Assembly: GCF_001294465.1 (NCBI RefSeq)
Contig: NZ_LGAA01000009.1
Span: 105,118 to 169,117, forward strand
Direction of reading: 5' to 3'
DNA length: 64,000 bases
Source: Moellerella wisconsensis ATCC 35017
GTDB taxonomy: Bacteria > Pseudomonadota > Gammaproteobacteria > Enterobacterales > Enterobacteriaceae
How positions within the stretch are numbered: the first letter of the stretch is position 1; every line of letters begins with the position of its first letter. Below, piece by piece: positions 61,867-64,000 of the stretch. The translations under genes were made by a program, and so were the position numbers. The notes under the pieces are model-generated. The model searched no databases. It worked only from the letters and a program-made list of their open reading frames with translations, and had not been told where the DNA came from.

Positions 61867-63318
61867 ATGCATTTTCGTGCGATAACCCGTATTGTCGGGC
61901 TACTTGTTATTATTTTTTCTTTTACCATGGTTATTCCAGGGGTAGTGGCATTAATTTATCGTGATGGTGCCGGGCGAGCATTTAGCCAGACCTTCATTGC
62001 TGCACTATTAATTGGCCTTTTCTTATGGATACCAACACGTAATAGCAAACATGAATTAAAAGCCAAAGAAGGTTTTTTGATTGTCGTGCTTTTTTGGACG
62101 GTACTAGGCAGTGTTGGGGCGTTACCGTTTATTTTTTCAGAGAAGCCTAATCTCTCCGTGACTGATGCTTTTTTTGAATCTTTTTCGGGATTAACGACGA
62201 CAGGTGCGACAACATTAACTGGCCTTGATACGTTGCCTAAAGCGATTTTATTTTACCGACAAATGCTCCAGTGGTTAGGTGGGATGGGGATCATCGTTTT
62301 AGCGGTCGCTATTTTGCCTTTACTTGGGGTTGGGGGGATGCAGCTTTATCGTGCTGAAATGCCCGGGCCATTGAAAGATAATAAGATGCGCCCCCGTATC
62401 GCAGAAACAGCAAAGACACTGTGGTTGATTTATGTCTTGTTAACGATTGTTTGTGCGTTAGCGTTATGGGCAGCGGGTATGGATGTCTTCGATGCTATTT
62501 CGCATAGTTTTTCAACGATAGCGATTGGTGGGTTTTCAACCCACGATGCCAGTATTGGCTATTTTAATAGCCCAGCAATCAATACTATTATTGCCGTATT
62601 TTTAATTATTTCTGGGTGTAACTTTGGTCTTCATTTTGCGTTATTAACTGGGCGTAGCTTAGGAATATATTCGCGTGACCCAGAGTTTCGTATGTTTATT
62701 GGTTTCCAGCTGGCGCTGGTTATTATCTGTACCGCGGTGTTGGTTTACCATTCGGTCTACGATAGTTTTGGACAAACGCTTGATCAAGCTTTCTTTCAGG
62801 TCGTATCAATGGCAACAACTGCCGGCTTTACCACCGATAGTTTTTCTGGTTGGCCTTTATTTTTGCCTATTTTGTTGCTATGCGCTGCTTTCGTCGGAGG
62901 GTGTGCGGGATCGACGGGAGGAGGACTCAAGGTTATTCGAATCTTAATGCTATTTTTACAGGGGTCGCGAGAGCTAAAAAGATTGGTTCATCCAAACGCC
63001 GTCTATACCATCAAATTAGGCCAACGAGCGCTACCTGAACGTATAATTGAAGCTGTGTGGGGATTTTTTTCTGCCTATGCGCTGGTTTTTATCATTAGCT
63101 TATTACTGCTTATTAGTACCGGAGTTGATGAATTTTCTGCATTTTCAGCCATTGCAACAACATTAAATAATTTGGGACCCGGTTTAGGTACGGTTGCTGA
63201 TAACTTCACATCGATGAATCCTGTAGGCAAATGGATTTTAGTAGTGACTATGCTGTTTGGGCGTCTCGAAGTATTTACTTTATTAGTATTATTTACCCCA
63301 ACATTCTGGCGTGACTAA
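61867..63318 (+). CDS. trkH: Potassium uptake protein TrkH
   Basis: This is the membrane channel subunit of the Trk K+ uptake system, which works with TrkA. The 483 residues equal E. coli TrkH. Four pore-loop repeats are visible around GLTTTGATTL, STIAIGGFSTHDAS, MATTAGFTTDSFSGWP and TTLNNLGPGLGTV. AAGGA lies before the ATG. It is in the yigZ-trkH-hemG order of E. coli. Confidence 0.96.
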   Translation: MHFRAITRIVGLLVIIFSFTMVIPGVVALIYRDGAGRAFSQTFIAALLIGLFLWIPTRNSKHELKAKEGFLIVVLFWTVLGSVGALPFIFSEKPNLSVTDAFFESFSGLTTTGATTLTGLDTLPKAILFYRQMLQWLGGMGIIVLAVAILPLLGVGGMQLYRAEMPGPLKDNKMRPRIAETAKTLWLIYVLLTIVCALALWAAGMDVFDAISHSFSTIAIGGFSTHDASIGYFNSPAINTIIAVFLIISGCNFGLHFALLTGRSLGIYSRDPEFRMFIGFQLALVIICTAVLVYHSVYDSFGQTLDQAFFQVVSMATTAGFTTDSFSGWPLFLPILLLCAAFVGGCAGSTGGGLKVIRILMLFLQGSRELKRLVHPNAVYTIKLGQRALPERIIEAVWGFFSAYALVFIISLLLLISTGVDEFSAFSAIATTLNNLGPGLGTVADNFTSMNPVGKWILVVTMLFGRLEVFTLLVLFTPTFWRD

Positions 63319-63357
63319 TAACGGTTATAGCTATATATAAGAAGAAGGTGAAAAACA

Positions 63358-63888
63358 ATGAATTACTTATTACTCTATTCCAGTACTGATGGGCAGACAA
63401 AAAAGATTATATTAAAAATGGCTGAGCAACTGCGTACTTTAGGTGGGCAGTGTGACATTCGTGATTTGAATAATGACAAAAACTTTAACTTATCCAGTTA
63501 TAGTAAAGTTATTGTCGGAGCATCAATTCGTTATGGCCACTTTAATAAGGCGTTGATGAATTTTACTAAGACGCATCAAAAACAGTTAAATACTCTTTCG
63601 AGTGCTTTTTTTGGTGTCAATTTAACTGCGCGTAAAGCAGGAAAAGACTCGGCTGAAACGAATGTCTACGTTAGAAAGTTTCTGGAAAAGACACCTTGGC
63701 AACCCTCTATAGTCGGTGTATTTGCCGGTGCACTGTTTTATCCACGTTATGGCTGGTTCGATAAAAAGATGATCCAGCTTATAATGAAAATGACAGATGG
63801 TGAAACAGATACGACTAAAGAAGTTGAGTATACTGACTGGAATAAAGTAGCCAGTTTTACTCAGCAATTTTTTGATTTTAAAGGGTGA
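63358..63888 (+). CDS. hemG: Menaquinone-dependent protoporphyrinogen oxidase HemG
   Basis: This flavodoxin-like FMN enzyme oxidises protoporphyrinogen IX in heme synthesis, coupled to quinones. The 176 residues (E. coli 181) start with the FMN loop LLYSSTDGQTKKI and contain VIVGASIRYGHFNKAL and FFGVNLTARK. AGAAGGTG is the ribosome site. In E. coli hemG directly precedes rrsA, as appears to be the case here. Confidence 0.94.
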   Translation: MNYLLLYSSTDGQTKKIILKMAEQLRTLGGQCDIRDLNNDKNFNLSSYSKVIVGASIRYGHFNKALMNFTKTHQKQLNTLSSAFFGVNLTARKAGKDSAETNVYVRKFLEKTPWQPSIVGVFAGALFYPRYGWFDKKMIQLIMKMTDGETDTTKEVEYTDWNKVASFTQQFFDFKG

Positions 63889-63964
63889 AAAAGCAGCAAT
63901 ACGTATTATAAATGCCCTTTTTGGGTGAAAATGATGCAAACGGAAATAAAAATGTAATTTTTGC

Positions 63965-64000
63965 TTGCCAGGATTTAATAAGCTCCCTATAATCCGCTCC
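63965..64000 (+). promoter_or_regulatory. rRNA operon P1-type promoter
   Basis: TTGCCA and TATAAT with a 17-bp spacer, preceded by an A/T-rich UP-like stretch and followed by a C-rich discriminator (CCGCTCC), match the E. coli rrn P1 design (CTCCCTATAAT). The location after hemG is that of rrnA. The rRNA genes would start beyond the window. Confidence 0.75.

Overview
The window comes from the chromosome of a low-GC member of the Enterobacterales. Two long blocks keep the Escherichia coli gene order: dusA-qorA-dnaB-alr-tyrB-uvrA-ssb, and metR/metE-udp-rmuC-ubiEJB-tatABC-rfaH-ubiD-fre-fadAB-pepQ-yigZ-trkH-hemG, followed by an rRNA promoter at the right edge. The AT-rich bases and codons suggest a Morganellaceae- or Budviciaceae-like genome (Providencia/Proteus/Pragia type). 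No 16S sequence lies inside the window, so the genus is not assigned.

Left region (1-10.4 kb): an accessory toxin locus. It opens with the 3' end of a large RTX-repeat toxin. A terminator follows, then a second, paralogous toxin read as two overlapping frames. The first frame (about 640 codons) carries a C80-type autoprotease domain with GHG and GC catalytic motifs, and a second C80-like copy that has lost both. The second frame (about 1990 codons) carries a TcdA/TcdB-like hydrophobic pore-forming region and a glycine/aspartate-rich RTX C-terminus. The two frames join if one G is added to a G6 run at 4031-4036, so this is probably one gene of about 2640 codons broken, or switched, by a one-base slip.

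10.4-23 kb: a YnaI-type mechanosensitive channel, dusA, an unknown small protein, qorA, dnaB, alr, tyrB, uvrA and ssb. An array of five 19-bp repeats lies directly upstream of alr, and a LexA box lies in the uvrA-ssb intergenic region.

23-35 kb: yqfB-like amidohydrolase, the valine-rich ivbL leader with attenuator and ilvBN, a YcaD-like MFS transporter, an ArnT-like GT39/83 membrane glycosyltransferase, ghxP behind a PurR-like box, yjcE, yigM and metR.

35-46 kb: metE with MetR- and MetJ-type sites, the selenocysteine-containing formate dehydrogenase fdoGHI (in-frame UGA plus SECIS hairpin), yidB, udp with a CRP site centred near -41.5, a tyrosine phosphatase and a DedA protein. fdoGHI, yidB, the phosphatase and the DedA gene interrupt the E. 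coli metE-udp-rmuC order.

46-64 kb: rmuC, ubiquinone genes ubiE/ubiJ/ubiB, tatABC (twin-arginine export, which FdoG needs), rfaH, pepE, ubiD, fre, the convergent fadBA operon with a FadR box, pepQ, yigZ, trkH, hemG and an rrn P1 promoter. A ten-G run lies in the NAD-binding glycine loop of fadB. No tRNA, CRISPR array, insertion sequence or prophage gene was seen.
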